A stretch of DNA of 64,000 bases from the NCBI GenBank assembly GCA_020631235.1, contig JAHDHQ010000017.1, forward strand, positions 26,172-90,171, written 5' to 3'. The number at the start of each line of letters is the position of its first letter. The first letter of the stretch is position 1. Below are positions 1-8,803 of this stretch, one piece after another. The position numbers and the translations under genes were made by a program. The DNA comes from Saprospiraceae bacterium. Lineage in GTDB: Bacteria > Bacteroidota > Bacteroidia > Chitinophagales > Saprospiraceae. The notes beneath the pieces are model-generated. The model had not been told where the DNA came from, ran no database searches, and worked only from the letters and a program-made list of their open reading frames with translations.

Positions 1-1425
1 GGCAGAAAAAACCTGATTTCCCCATCGATCAAAAATCGCAAACTCTTCAATTAAGAAAACAGCGGCGTTCCCTTGGATATAGAAAAATCCATTTTCATTG
101 CCTTCATTGGGTGCAAAAACATTAGGCACGAATATCCCCACTGAATTACTAGTATCGACTGTTAAGGAAATACTTGCTTCTTTTGTACAACCATTTTCAT
201 CGGTCACGACTACCGTATATGTTATGCTAGTACTTGCAGTGGCAATGGGATCGGGACAGTCTACACATGATAAACCATCTACTGGGCTCCACATAAAACC
301 GGCTCCGACAGCATCAGTATCAGCCAACAAAGGCACTTCTTCGTTGAAGTCAACCATCTGATCATCGCCTAAACTTAAACTAAAATCATTAGCTGAGGTA
401 ATCACATAGTTTGTATCAAGGCTGCAGTTAAATGCATCACTCACAGTAATTGCATAAGTACCTGCAGTTAGCGAGGAAAACTCAGTCATTAAACCTACAT
501 CTTCGCCTTGGAAATTTACGTTTACAGGTGGGTTTTGGGTACCAGAAACATCAATACTAATAAATCCATTTTCATCTCCTGGACAATCAGGTACATTGCT
601 TTCAAAAAGCACTTCTCCCAATTCAGCTACTCCTACCTCCAAACTATCTATGGACGAACAACCATTGATGGTCGAACTCACATTAAAAAAGTACATTCCT
701 GGTTCTAAAATCTCGGCATTGAGGAAGTTAGCCGCAATAACGTCACCTGCCTCATTGGTCCAAGAAATTTCAGCATTCGACTCAGCAATATCCATACTTC
801 CTAAGACACTTCCTTGTTGGGGAGAGCATGGTAAAATAAAATCTGCCCCAGCGTCAATCATCGGTGGGTTTAAATCACTGATTAGCTCCACACTATCTAT
901 ACTTTCACAACCGTTTTCTGTATCTATGGCCGTCAGATAATAGGTGCCTTCTTGACTTACATTATCCAATAATGGATTCGTAGCTCCAGGAATAATTTGC
1001 CCATCATCATCTAACCATTGGAAAGTGATGTTTGGAGAAGCGGCAGAAAAACTACCATCTATTTCCACACTTCCATTGAAGCAATTTATAGGAGATGGCT
1101 CTAAAATCGATATATTTGGTTCGTCAGTATTTTCTAAAATAGTAATAGTCGTACTGTTTGTACAATCTAATACCTCATCGTAAGCTACAAGAATTAATTG
1201 ACCTGGCTCTGTGACCTCAAATGATAATCCTGTGCCCGTATTTGATCCTAAAATCCAGCTATACACCACATTAGTTTGTGGATTTGTGCTAGCCATAATA
1301 CTCTCTACAGAACAACTTAATACATTTGTATCTGGGTCCAAAATAATTTCTGCATCTGGCAGGACGATGGGTGTTACAAATAAGGAAACAAAGGCAAAAA
1401 CCAAACTACCAAATGAAAAATGCAT
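1..1425 (-). CDS. Type B sorted (gliding-type) surface protein, 3' end outside window
   Basis: Open minus-strand frame of about 475 codons that runs off the left edge, so the last part of the protein is missing. The ATG at 1425 is preceded in frame by a TAG four codons upstream. It has an N-terminal hydrophobic segment (MHFSFGSLVFAFVSLFV), then several Ig/PKD-like and SprB-like modules with Cys pairs and Gly-Thr-Tyr turns, a motif SCVDCPDP, and near the edge VPNVFAPNEG and FAIFDRWGNQVFSA. The last motif is the hallmark of the C-terminal gliding-type (CHU_C, type B) sorting domain recognised by the type IX secretion system. The full-length protein at 61571-63928 has the same architecture. It starts 14 bases after the metK stop, so it may be read through from metK. 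Role inferred: secreted or cell-surface adhesin-like protein; ligand unknown. Confidence 0.8.
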   Translation of the reverse strand, partial: MHFSFGSLVFAFVSLFVTPIVLPDAEIILDPDTNVLSCSVESIMASTNPQTNVVYSWILGSNTGTGLSFEVTEPGQLILVAYDEVLDCTNSTTITILENTDEPNISILEPSPINCFNGSVEIDGSFSAASPNITFQWLDDDGQIIPGATNPLLDNVSQEGTYYLTAIDTENGCESIDSVELISDLNPPMIDAGADFILPCSPQQGSVLGSMDIAESNAEISWTNEAGDVIAANFLNAEILEPGMYFFNVSSTINGCSSIDSLEVGVAELGEVLFESNVPDCPGDENGFISIDVSGTQNPPVNVNFQGEDVGLMTEFSSLTAGTYAITVSDAFNCSLDTNYVITSANDFSLSLGDDQMVDFNEEVPLLADTDAVGAGFMWSPVDGLSCVDCPDPIATASTSITYTVVVTDENGCTKEASISLTVDTSNSVGIFVPNVFAPNEGNENGFFYIQGNAAVFLIEEFAIFDRWGNQVFSA

Positions 1426-1439
1426 AGGCTAAAACTCGA

Positions 1440-2696
1440 CTATTTAATTTTAAACGCTTTCTTAATTTTGGAAACCATATCCAGCTTTTCCCAGGTAAAT
1501 GTTTCTACATTTATCTTTTTCTTTTTACCAGAACCATCCACAAATTCTAATTGCTTTTTCTCTGGCACACGACCCATATGTCCATAAGCCGCAGAGTCTG
1601 AATAAATTGGTTTTCTCAATTTTAAACGCTGTTCGATAGCATAAGGTCGCATATCAAACAACTTGACAATTTGCTTCGCAATTTGTCCATCATTCATCTT
1701 AACATTGGAAGAACCAAAAGTGTTTACATATATATTTGTAGGCTTTGCTACACCAATTGCATAAGAGACCTGTACTAATATTTCATCACATACACCAGCA
1801 GCAACCATATTTTTAGCAATATGCCTAGTTGCATACGCAGCAGATCGATCCACTTTGCTAGGGTCTTTACCAGAAAAAGCTCCCCCTCCATGTGCTCCTT
1901 TACCACCGTAAGTATCCACTATGATTTTTCTACCCGTTAAACCAGTATCCCCATGGGGTCCACCAATTACGAATTTCCCTGTTGGGTTAATGTGGTACTT
2001 AATTTTATCAGTAAACAGCTTTTTTAATGACGGTTTTATTTGTCTTTTCAGTTTCGGAATGATAATATCTACAACATCTTTCTTAATCTTAGTCAACATT
2101 TTCTTCTCCGAATCAAAATCGTCATGCTGAGTAGAAACTACGATGCTATCAATTCGGATAGGTTTATTATTATCATCATATTCTATAGTAACTTGAGATT
2201 TCGAATCAGGCCTCAAGTACTTCATTTGCTTTCCTTTCTTTCTTACATCTGCTAAAATCGTCAATAATCTATGCGATAAGTCCAATGCTAAAGGCATATA
2301 GTTTTCTGTCTCATTCGTCGCATAACCAAACATCATTCCTTGGTCTCCCGCTCCCTGATCTTCTTTTTTAGCTCTTTCTACTCCTTGATTAATGTCCGAA
2401 GATTGTTCGTGGATGCTAGAAAAGATTCCACAACTATTACCATCAAACATGTAGTCACTTTTATTATAACCGATTCGGTTAATCACATCTCTGGCTATTT
2501 GCTGAACATCTAAATACGTTTTTGACTTAACCTCTCCAGCTAAAATGACTTGTCCAGTGGTAACCAATGTTTCACATGCAATTTTGGAGCTTGGGTCAAA
2601 GGCTAAAAAGTGATCAACCAGCGCATCAGAAATTTGATCAGCTACTTTATCCGGATGTCCTTCAGATACTGATTCAGAAGTAAACAAATAAGGCAT
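1440..2696 (-). CDS. metK: S-adenosylmethionine synthase
   Basis: Cytoplasmic enzyme making S-adenosylmethionine from ATP and methionine. The family signatures are visible: [15 protein letters not shown] at residues about 10-24, [12 protein letters not shown] near 115-130 and [13 protein letters not shown] near 245-260, with the glycine-rich [16 protein letters not shown] loop after it. At 418 residues it is slightly longer than the usual 380-400, with a Lys-rich C-terminus. A Bacteroidota promoter lies about 25 bases upstream, so the leader is too short for a SAM riboswitch. The next gene on the strand starts 14 bases after the stop. Confidence 0.97.
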   Translation of the reverse strand: MPYLFTSESVSEGHPDKVADQISDALVDHFLAFDPSSKIACETLVTTGQVILAGEVKSKTYLDVQQIARDVINRIGYNKSDYMFDGNSCGIFSSIHEQSSDINQGVERAKKEDQGAGDQGMMFGYATNETENYMPLALDLSHRLLTILADVRKKGKQMKYLRPDSKSQVTIEYDDNNKPIRIDSIVVSTQHDDFDSEKKMLTKIKKDVVDIIIPKLKRQIKPSLKKLFTDKIKYHINPTGKFVIGGPHGDTGLTGRKIIVDTYGGKGAHGGGAFSGKDPSKVDRSAAYATRHIAKNMVAAGVCDEILVQVSYAIGVAKPTNIYVNTFGSSNVKMNDGQIAKQIVKLFDMRPYAIEQRLKLRKPIYSDSAAYGHMGRVPEKKQLEFVDGSGKKKKINVETFTWEKLDMVSKIKKAFKIK

Positions 2697-2721
2697 AAAT
2701 TATATTTTTTAAAATTTGCTG

Positions 2722-2749
2722 CAAATATAGCTTTAATTCGAAAATCAAA
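2722..2749 (-). promoter_or_regulatory. Bacteroidota-type promoter of metK
   Basis: On the minus strand TTTG (2746-2749) is followed after 16 bases by TATATTTG (2722-2729), matching the Bacteroidota TTTG / TAnnTTTG promoter pattern. The box ends 26 bases before the metK ATG, leaving a leader of roughly 20 nucleotides. Confidence 0.6.
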
Positions 2750-2775
2750 GCAGCTTATTTTGTCCTGCTTTTTTT

Positions 2776-4296
2776 CTATATCAACACTAATTTTTTTGTT
2801 ACAGATTTTCCATCAGAAAATTTGATATAGACATAATAAACGCCTGTAGTTTTTCGCACCATGTGTAGTCTTTTATTGTCCAATGTCGTTTCCATTTTTT
2901 GGCCTTGGAGATTATATATTTCTACTTGCTCGATCGAAAGATTTTCCGGATGATTAATATCTACAAACGAGGTGTTAGATGGATTAGGGACCAATGTTAT
3001 TTCTTCTGATTGTAAGTTTTCTTCCGTGGAAACAAAATCTCCAGTAAGAAACGCATCAATCGACGAAAAATCATTGCAAAAGTCAAATTCATTGAATGCT
3101 TTAACTCGCCAGTAATACTTATAATTTTGATCTAAATCAAATAAGGTCACTTGGGGCTCATTTACAATGGTGTCAAATAAAACTGCTGTAACGGTAGGCT
3201 CGAAACCTAGTTGTATAAGGTATCCAGTTGCATTTTCTACTGGCTCCCACCCTAATTCAGCTCCTGAGTAGGCCACTGTTTCTTCATTAATTGGATATTG
3301 TAAACTTGTCACTGCTTCTACAGGACCTAACACTTCCAATCCTGGGTCCAAATAATCCGCTTTTTCAGTCAAGATATTAGCACGCATAGCGGCTATTTGT
3401 TCAGGAGTAAAGCTATTCGAACAATTATCAAAAGCATAGGTCATAAAATTGGCTCCTTGCGAATAAAATTTTTCTCCATTTGGATCTGTTTGCTCAATTT
3501 CACTTAATCCATCTTCTCCACACGGCCATCTTTGAGCTAGATAATCTGGAGGAGTATCACAAAATCCGTCAGCAGCATATTGACAATTAGAACCATCCAT
3601 TTTTTCTACAAAAGCAGTATCGATTATAAGAGTGTCCAATATCAAAGTATCCTTAAAAAAAGTATAATTATATAGTACTGTTTCTGGTGCTGGTTCATTA
3701 AAATCATGAAAAACACTTCCATCATGGCTTACGCCACCTTCCCAGCCCAAAAAAGGATGTTGGATCGACAAAGCATGCCCTACCTCATGGGCCCAAGTGT
3801 GATCTGCAGGATTAGCGCAAGCTTTACCTAAAGCTACACCAGCATAAGGAAGGTTGTAACCGCAATTGCCCGCTGGATTTTTAACTATATAATTATTTAA
3901 AGTATTTGGAACATTATTATCAAACATCATATTGGCACCTTGTATTACCGTTTCGTGATCAAAATAAGCGGTATTGTACAAAAACTTAATTGGGGAGTGT
4001 AAGTAAAAATAAATATCAGTTCCTTCAAAATCCATTTGTAGTCTACATAAAGCATCCATGGTACTTGTCTCTGAAAATGCGCCCAATCCAGTGTCATCTG
4101 CCACAGAAAAAACGGTCAATGGAAAATATAATGGGTCTCCAGAGCGAGTGTCAAAATTTGATGGATTTTCTTGATACTTTTTTAGCCAGAGTGATTTTCC
4201 AGGTGGTGTCCCGCATGGATTTAGTGTTTGTTGACACCAACCATTTGTGCAGACAAAACATAGGAAACTAATAATTATCAAGTATAATCTGTTCAT
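2776..4296 (-). CDS. Secreted M43-type metalloprotease with type IX sorting tail
   Basis: Signal peptide at residues 1-21 (ends NGWCQ). Zinc motif HEVGHALSIQH near residue 170, the metzincin pattern HExxHxxxxxH, but with Ser where the common Gly sits. It is followed by CDTPPDYL and a Met-turn-like NFMTYAFDNC, as in the pappalysin/cytophagalysin family M43. A fibronectin III-like module lies at about 345-425 (GWEPVENATGYLIQL, YYWRVKAFNEF). The last 75 residues (LVPNPSNTSF, VEIYNLQGQ, GVYYVYI, KKLVLI) form a type A sorting domain. Expected to be exported, moved through the type IX machine and released or surface-anchored. A second, smaller M43 protein is at 42239-43120. Substrate unknown. Confidence 0.88.
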   Translation of the reverse strand: MNRLYLIIISFLCFVCTNGWCQQTLNPCGTPPGKSLWLKKYQENPSNFDTRSGDPLYFPLTVFSVADDTGLGAFSETSTMDALCRLQMDFEGTDIYFYLHSPIKFLYNTAYFDHETVIQGANMMFDNNVPNTLNNYIVKNPAGNCGYNLPYAGVALGKACANPADHTWAHEVGHALSIQHPFLGWEGGVSHDGSVFHDFNEPAPETVLYNYTFFKDTLILDTLIIDTAFVEKMDGSNCQYAADGFCDTPPDYLAQRWPCGEDGLSEIEQTDPNGEKFYSQGANFMTYAFDNCSNSFTPEQIAAMRANILTEKADYLDPGLEVLGPVEAVTSLQYPINEETVAYSGAELGWEPVENATGYLIQLGFEPTVTAVLFDTIVNEPQVTLFDLDQNYKYYWRVKAFNEFDFCNDFSSIDAFLTGDFVSTEENLQSEEITLVPNPSNTSFVDINHPENLSIEQVEIYNLQGQKMETTLDNKRLHMVRKTTGVYYVYIKFSDGKSVTKKLVLI

Positions 4297-4486
4297 ATCA
4301 TTGTATTAAGAGGACGAAAATTAATGAATGCGAGGAACTTCACAGCATTTTCGTTAGCTTTAGTCGTATGATTTGGATATCTAGAGACAAGTATTAACGA
4401 ACTTTTAAAACTTAATACCGCGAATTCTCCTTAGATTAGCCATGAATCCACCTTTTTATGATCTTTTATAAATAAAATCTATTCCT
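4297..4486. other. Divergent intergenic region
   Basis: 190 bases between the divergent protease gene and the GIN-domain gene. It should hold promoters for both, but I see no clean TAnnTTTG box and no reading frame of note. Confidence 0.4.
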
Positions 4487-5179
4487 ATGAAAAATTATGC
4501 ATTTTTGACTCTCTTCATAATATGTTCTCAATGTCTCCTTGCGCAAACAAGCACGAGAAATATTGGCAATTATACAGAACTTAAAGTTAGCGGTAGCATA
4601 AGTGTAGAATTGGTTAAACAGTCTGCTCCAGAAGCTAAGATTACAATGATTAAAGGAGATGATAATCAGTTAGTAACTGAACTAGAGGGTTCGAAACTTA
4701 AGATATATTTCAAAAAAGGGAAGATGGGAAATTGGGACACTGGAGAAAAAGCAAAAATAACCTTAGGCTTTAATCAATTGAATGCAATTAAAACTGCGGC
4801 AGGAAGTGTGGTTAAGGGTATTGACAAAGTATCTACCAGTTCGATGATCGTAGATGCGAGCTCAGGATCGATAATAAATGTATGTATTGATGCAAAAGAA
4901 TGTAAAGCGGATGCTTCATCTGGTGCATCACTCAGTCTGGAAGGTGTAACAACTCAACTAAAAGTTGATGCGAGCTCAGGAGCAGTTATTAATGCTCAAG
5001 ATTTAACCGCGCAGAATGTTGATGCCGGTGCATCTTCAGGAGCAGCTATTAAAGTACATGCCCGAGAAAGTATTTCAGCTAATGCAAGTTCAGGTGGCGC
5101 CATCCGATATAAAGGTGAGCCAGTACAAAAAGACATAGATGCTGGGAATTGGTCTGGCGGAAGTATTTCCAAAATATAA
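4487..5179 (+). CDS. GIN-domain (DUF2807) exported protein
   Basis: 230 residues with a signal peptide (residues 1-19, ending CLLAQ) followed by a repetitive beta-helix-like body: NYTELKVSGSISVEL at about 27-41, then repeated units built on DASSGA/ANASSGG (about residues 120-215). This is the putative auto-transporter adhesin head GIN domain (DUF2807) common in Bacteroidota. The start is supported by the signal peptide. The gene is followed 17 bases later by a lipoprotein gene. Biochemical role of the family is unknown; periplasmic or surface location inferred. Confidence 0.85.
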   Translation: MKNYAFLTLFIICSQCLLAQTSTRNIGNYTELKVSGSISVELVKQSAPEAKITMIKGDDNQLVTELEGSKLKIYFKKGKMGNWDTGEKAKITLGFNQLNAIKTAAGSVVKGIDKVSTSSMIVDASSGSIINVCIDAKECKADASSGASLSLEGVTTQLKVDASSGAVINAQDLTAQNVDAGASSGAAIKVHARESISANASSGGAIRYKGEPVQKDIDAGNWSGGSISKI

Positions 5180-5196
5180 GTAATAAAAAAAACTTT

Positions 5197-5826
5197 TTGA
5201 GTCGTCTACAATTAGCACTGCTTGCCACACTCTTGGTTTTTGGTTTCAGTAGCTGTATTTCCATTTCTTCATTGGAAACTGCTAGGGTGGTTGAACCTAA
5301 AAAATTTGGAGTTGGTATAGGTACAGGACTGCCTAATTACTCTTATAAGGATGACGAAAGAGAAACCAAAGTTGTTTCCGTGGTGTCAGAAATCTCATGG
5401 CGGTATGGACTTGTTGATCAATTGGACTTAGGCTTAAACTTGAAAGTTGTAGGTCTTTTAGGGATGGATCTTAAATATCAATTTTTGGGTGATGCAACTT
5501 CTTTGTTTGCAGCAGCTGCAGGCTTTGAAGCAGGTTATTTTTTTATTCCAACCATAGATTATAATGATGCAAATACCTTTGAAACGGCCATCCCCCTTTT
5601 CTTTTCGTATCACCCTACAGAAAATTTTGCAGTATATATAAACCCTAAATACATATATAGAAAATATGGATCTATAGAATCCACAAGTTTTATTGGAGGA
5701 GTTGGGGGTTTGCGGATAGGCAAAAGCAAGGCCGGTTTTATAGAATATGCTTATTTATGGAATGGCAGCAGCAATTGGTCTAATCAGAGACAAATAAATA
5801 TTGGCTTTGCTAGGGATATCCGATAA
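5197..5826 (+). CDS. Outer-membrane lipoprotein, barrel-like
   Basis: Best start is the TTG at 5197, which gives MSRLQLALLATLLVFGFSSC, a lipoprotein signal with Cys at residue 20. The longer frame from 5149 would overlap the previous gene by 31 bases and bury the signal. The mature part alternates short hydrophobic and aromatic strands (FGVGIGTGLP, DLGLNLKVVGLLGMDLKYQFLG, FAVYINPKYIY, INIGFARDIR), suggesting a small beta-barrel or beta-sandwich of about 190 residues. No family recognised. It lies 17 bases behind the GIN-domain gene, so the two are probably co-transcribed. Confidence 0.7.
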   Translation: MSRLQLALLATLLVFGFSSCISISSLETARVVEPKKFGVGIGTGLPNYSYKDDERETKVVSVVSEISWRYGLVDQLDLGLNLKVVGLLGMDLKYQFLGDATSLFAAAAGFEAGYFFIPTIDYNDANTFETAIPLFFSYHPTENFAVYINPKYIYRKYGSIESTSFIGGVGGLRIGKSKAGFIEYAYLWNGSSNWSNQRQINIGFARDIR

Positions 5827-5849
5827 ATGACTCTTGTTTTCTTTCCGTA

Positions 5850-5876
5850 AAAACACAAAACACATTTTTGTGTTTT
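5850..5876 (+). terminator. AT-rich hairpin after the lipoprotein gene
   Basis: Perfect 10-base inverted repeat AAAACACAAA (5850-5859) / TTTGTGTTTT (5867-5876) with a 7-base loop, 24 bases after the stop at 5826. There is no long T-run after it, so termination is only likely. It separates the GIN/lipoprotein pair from the following gene run. Confidence 0.45.
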
Positions 5877-5970
5877 CATTAACATGTTAATTTGCCGCTT
5901 TTCTCTTAAGTTTTATTAATTTACGAGCAGTTTTTAATTAGACTTTGCTGACAATAAAAATCATTAACCT

Positions 5971-6447
5971 ATGAAAAACTGCATTTTGGTTCTGCTTACA
6001 TTTTTCCTCTTTTCCAATGGTTTGCAAGCCATCAATCCAGAGAATTCTTTCACTCCAAGTGAACGATTAATCCTAGGCTCACAGCAAATCGACACTGAAC
6101 TAGAAGCCTTAAGTTTATTGGAAAAAGCTATTATAGAACAAAATCATAGTTACACCAGCTTACAAGAAACACATGGAGACCTTACAAATACTATAAATTT
6201 AAGTCCTGTCGCTCAGCCAGGAATCTTTAGTGGCCACCCAGATACTCCTTTAGGTATTCCTGGCTTTTGGTGGGGGTTTTGCATTGGCTTTTGGGGTATT
6301 CTTATTATTTACCTATCCATGGATGAAGGGGAAGCCAGAAAAGAACAAATAATGAATGCACTGTATGGTGCCCTAAGTATAGTAGTTTTAAGCGGATGTA
6401 TTACACTACTTTACTTCATTGGAATATTCGCCTTAACCGGAGGATAA
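5971..6447 (+). CDS. Small exported membrane protein, tandem paralogue 1
   Basis: 158 residues: signal peptide (MKNCILVLLTFFLFSNGLQA), an acidic helix (residues 30-70), a conserved segment PGIFSGHPDTPLGIPGFWWGF (two pieces, residues about 85-105), a first membrane helix (about 103-117), a charged loop MDEGEARKEQ, and a second membrane helix (about 130-155). It shares layout and the core segment with the next gene, so the pair arose by duplication. No known family recognised. It heads a run of seven exported or membrane proteins on the same strand that includes a YidD-like protein. Confidence 0.75.
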   Translation: MKNCILVLLTFFLFSNGLQAINPENSFTPSERLILGSQQIDTELEALSLLEKAIIEQNHSYTSLQETHGDLTNTINLSPVAQPGIFSGHPDTPLGIPGFWWGFCIGFWGILIIYLSMDEGEARKEQIMNALYGALSIVVLSGCITLLYFIGIFALTGG

Positions 6448-6491
6448 GTATCAAAAAGTAATCAATTAATTAATTCACTAATAAAAGATTT

Positions 6492-6956
6492 ATGAAAAAT
6501 TCTTTATTGACATTTGTACTAATGGTCTTTTGCAGTGTTTCCTTACTAGCTATAAATCCAGCTACCAGTGGATCAACACTAAAAGATCGTCTAAATGCAG
6601 GTTCAGATCAAATAGATACTGAATTAAGCGAACTTGCCACAATGAATGAAGCCATCATTGCGCAAGATTTAAATTTTGAAGCTTTAAATGAAGCTTTTCC
6701 AAGTATGGTAGAAGAGGTAAATCTAAGTCCTGCTGCAGCACCTGGCATATTTTCAGGTCACCCAGATGTTCCTGTTGGAATTCCTGGTTTTTGGTGGGGA
6801 TTTTGTTTAGGTCTTATAGGTACTTTAATTGTATTCCTAGTAATGGATGAAGGTGAAGGAAGAAAAGAGCAAGTGAGAAATTCCATTTATGGCTGTTTAA
6901 TCTGGTCTGCTTTATGGGTAACTCTTTCTTTCCTAGGAGCTCTAGGAGGAGGATAA
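6492..6956 (+). CDS. Small exported membrane protein, tandem paralogue 2
   Basis: 154 residues, same plan as the preceding gene: signal peptide (ending SLLA), acidic region with SDQIDTELSEL, core PGIFSGHPDVPVGIPGFWW, membrane helix, loop VMDEGEGRKEQVRNSIYG and a second membrane helix ending in LGALGGG. Conserved between the copies are SxQIDTEL, LSPxAxPGIFSGHPDxPxGIPGFWWGFC and MDEGExRKEQ, which probably mark functional surfaces. The spacing of 44 bases before and 15 bases after suggests one transcript. Function unknown. Confidence 0.75.
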   Translation: MKNSLLTFVLMVFCSVSLLAINPATSGSTLKDRLNAGSDQIDTELSELATMNEAIIAQDLNFEALNEAFPSMVEEVNLSPAAAPGIFSGHPDVPVGIPGFWWGFCLGLIGTLIVFLVMDEGEGRKEQVRNSIYGCLIWSALWVTLSFLGALGGG

Positions 6957-6971
6957 TTTAAACCAGTATAA

Positions 6972-7616
6972 TTGAAAAAATTATTACTAATACATATTTT
7001 CTGTTTTGTAACCTGTTCCTTTTGCTTCGGGCAAAAGTATAACAGGTTACAAGCAGATTTTTCGATCCTCGAAAAGAATACTTTAAAAGATAGTTCTTAT
7101 ATAGTCATTGGAAAGATAGACTACGATTTATTTACAGATATATCTAAATACCAAATAACTTTCCCTCAAAAAACAACATGGATTTTCCAAGATTCTACCA
7201 TTACCACATATGATAGTTTAATGGTTATTCAAAGAATTGATACAATAGGGGCCAAATTCAATGAATTCACAATTTTTCGAAATATCCTAATGGATAAAAT
7301 GAATGACTTTGGTTTAGTTGAAGCAGGCTTTAGCATTGATCAAATTGAAAAAGTAGAAGAATCTACCATCTATCAATGGAAACCACCAGATGGACAATTT
7401 GAATTTATCAATTACATTGTAACTGAGCAACAAGATGAAAAGTTAAAAGGTTTGATCATTGTGGACCAGGATGATAAATCTATTAACAAAACCTACTATG
7501 AAGACTATATCAATATCCAAGAACTATCGATTCCTCAGCAAATAAAACTCCATTTTATTGCAGATCAAGAAGAAATATTCAAAGTCATTAACTTCAGAGA
7601 TGTACAAATTTTTTAA
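6972..7616 (+). CDS. LolA-like exported protein
   Basis: 214 residues from a TTG at 6972, which gives a clear signal peptide (MKKLLLIHIFCFVTCSFCFGQ). The mature part resembles the LolA/LolB fold pattern: an N-terminal helix region with LQADFSILEKNTLKDSSYIVIGKIDYDL, then strands KYQITFPQKTTWIFQDSTITTYDS, where LolA proteins have 'PGKFRWEY...ivsDGktlw'. Assignment is from pattern only. Its end overlaps the YidD-like gene by 17 bases, which implies translational coupling. Likely periplasmic. Confidence 0.55.
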   Translation: MKKLLLIHIFCFVTCSFCFGQKYNRLQADFSILEKNTLKDSSYIVIGKIDYDLFTDISKYQITFPQKTTWIFQDSTITTYDSLMVIQRIDTIGAKFNEFTIFRNILMDKMNDFGLVEAGFSIDQIEKVEESTIYQWKPPDGQFEFINYIVTEQQDEKLKGLIIVDQDDKSINKTYYEDYINIQELSIPQQIKLHFIADQEEIFKVINFRDVQIF

Positions 7617-8001
7617 AATCGGTTTTTTCTTTTTCTTTCTATTTGCATTAGATGTTCAAGCGCAATCTACGGAAGACTTTAAATTCTTTGAGCAGTCTAT
7701 AAAAGGACAGAAAACTGTTCAAGCCATCCATGTAAAAAGTATTGAAAAAGATAAAAACGAAATTCAAAGAAGTGGATATTTAGCTCTTCATGTTTACAAA
7801 AAATATATTACCACTCAAGATGGTAACTATTGTAATTTTATACCTTCATGTTCTAGTTTTTGTGCTCATGCTTTACATAAACACGGAGCCATAAAAGGAG
7901 CTATCATGACCTTTGATAGATTGGCTAGATGTCATGGATTTTCTGCACATAAGTATGAGAAGAATTTAAAATATCGAAAATTAATAGATGAGGTTAAGTA
8001 G
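7600..8001 (+). CDS. Exported YidD-like protein
   Basis: 133 residues from the ATG at 7600; the longer frame from 7558 would hide the signal peptide MYKFFKIGFFFFFLFALDVQA. Residues about 58-114 match the YidD family (DUF37) closely: HVYKKYI, YCNFIPSCSSF, ALHKHGAIKGA, DRLARCHGF, with Cys at 78, 84 and 111 in the family positions plus Cys 88. Classical YidD is a cytoplasmic membrane-associated helper of YidC encoded next to rnpA; here the domain is exported and set among envelope proteins. It overlaps both neighbours (17 and 14 bases). Role inferred only: helper in envelope protein or lipid assembly. Confidence 0.8.
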   Translation: MYKFFKIGFFFFFLFALDVQAQSTEDFKFFEQSIKGQKTVQAIHVKSIEKDKNEIQRSGYLALHVYKKYITTQDGNYCNFIPSCSSFCAHALHKHGAIKGAIMTFDRLARCHGFSAHKYEKNLKYRKLIDEVK

Positions 8002-8803
8002 GTCGTTCTTCTTCATACTAACTACCATTTTATTGGGCCAGACAGGGCTCTTTGCACAGGAAAACACAGCCAGTGAAACACACAACGAAGCCTTTGCTAA
8101 TTTTTTATACAATGCAGAATTATACCATTATGCTTCAGAAGAGTACGAAAAACTACTCTATTTAACGCCTAACAACTTAGACTACCTTAAAAAACTTATA
8201 GATTGTTACAAAAGAAGTGATCAAAGTCATTTAATTGAAACAAGGCTCTCTTTCATAGATATTAATGATAAAACATTGCTTTTAAAATATTATGATCTAT
8301 TATTAAAAGAAGAAAAAACAACTGCGCTTTATAACAGCATTGAACAAAAAAATAAGCTTCTCAATGAAGATGAAATAAATGCACTTAATTTCAAAATGTC
8401 CTTGGTAGACATGAATTGGGAACAAGCTAAAAAACATTATTCACCTTCTAAATTTTCGGCTTACTCTAAACTAATGAATGAACTGGACGAAAAACCGTTT
8501 AAAAGTCCAGTAACTGCTTCGATACTTTCAGGTATAATTCCGGGATTGGGAAGAATTTACGCCAAGGACTATTGGGATGGTGTGCTCAGTTCAGTTTTTG
8601 TGTTTAGTGCTGGTTTTCAGTCTTATCGGAGGTTCAATAAGAGTGGAATCTCATCTGTAGGAGGATGGATTTATGGTGGTGTAGCTTTAGGCTTTTATGT
8701 GAGTAATATTTATGGTAGTTATCAATCTGCAAAATATTATAATAGTACAATAAATGAAAAAATCCGTAAAGAAGCTATGCTTCTTATGTCTGCTGATTTG
8801 TAA
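7988..8803 (+). CDS. TPR / PGLG membrane protein 1
   Basis: 271 residues: signal peptide (residues 1-23, ending GLFAQ), helical TPR-like repeats over about residues 30-165 (NAELYHYASEEYEKLLYLTPNN is one unit, written here in part), then a membrane part beginning SGIIPGLGRIYAKDYWDGV (about 179-197) with two to three hydrophobic segments. The PGLG-x-xYAxDYxDG motif recalls the DUF5683-like 'PGLGQ.YN' proteins of Bacteroidota. It overlaps the YidD-like gene by 14 bases and the next gene by 50. The next protein has the same layout. Function unknown. Confidence 0.65.
   Translation: MRLSRSFFFILTTILLGQTGLFAQENTASETHNEAFANFLYNAELYHYASEEYEKLLYLTPNNLDYLKKLIDCYKRSDQSHLIETRLSFIDINDKTLLLKYYDLLLKEEKTTALYNSIEQKNKLLNEDEINALNFKMSLVDMNWEQAKKHYSPSKFSAYSKLMNELDEKPFKSPVTASILSGIIPGLGRIYAKDYWDGVLSSVFVFSAGFQSYRRFNKSGISSVGGWIYGGVALGFYVSNIYGSYQSAKYYNSTINEKIRKEAMLLMSADL

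Noticed and set aside
1..1430. Several short plus-strand frames between 98 and 1432
   Set aside because: All lie antisense to one continuous minus-strand frame with signal-like start, repeat modules and a type B sorting motif.
2697..2775. Possible SAM riboswitch ahead of metK
   Set aside because: Only about 80 bases separate the genes and the promoter box leaves a leader of about 20 nucleotides, too short for any known SAM aptamer.
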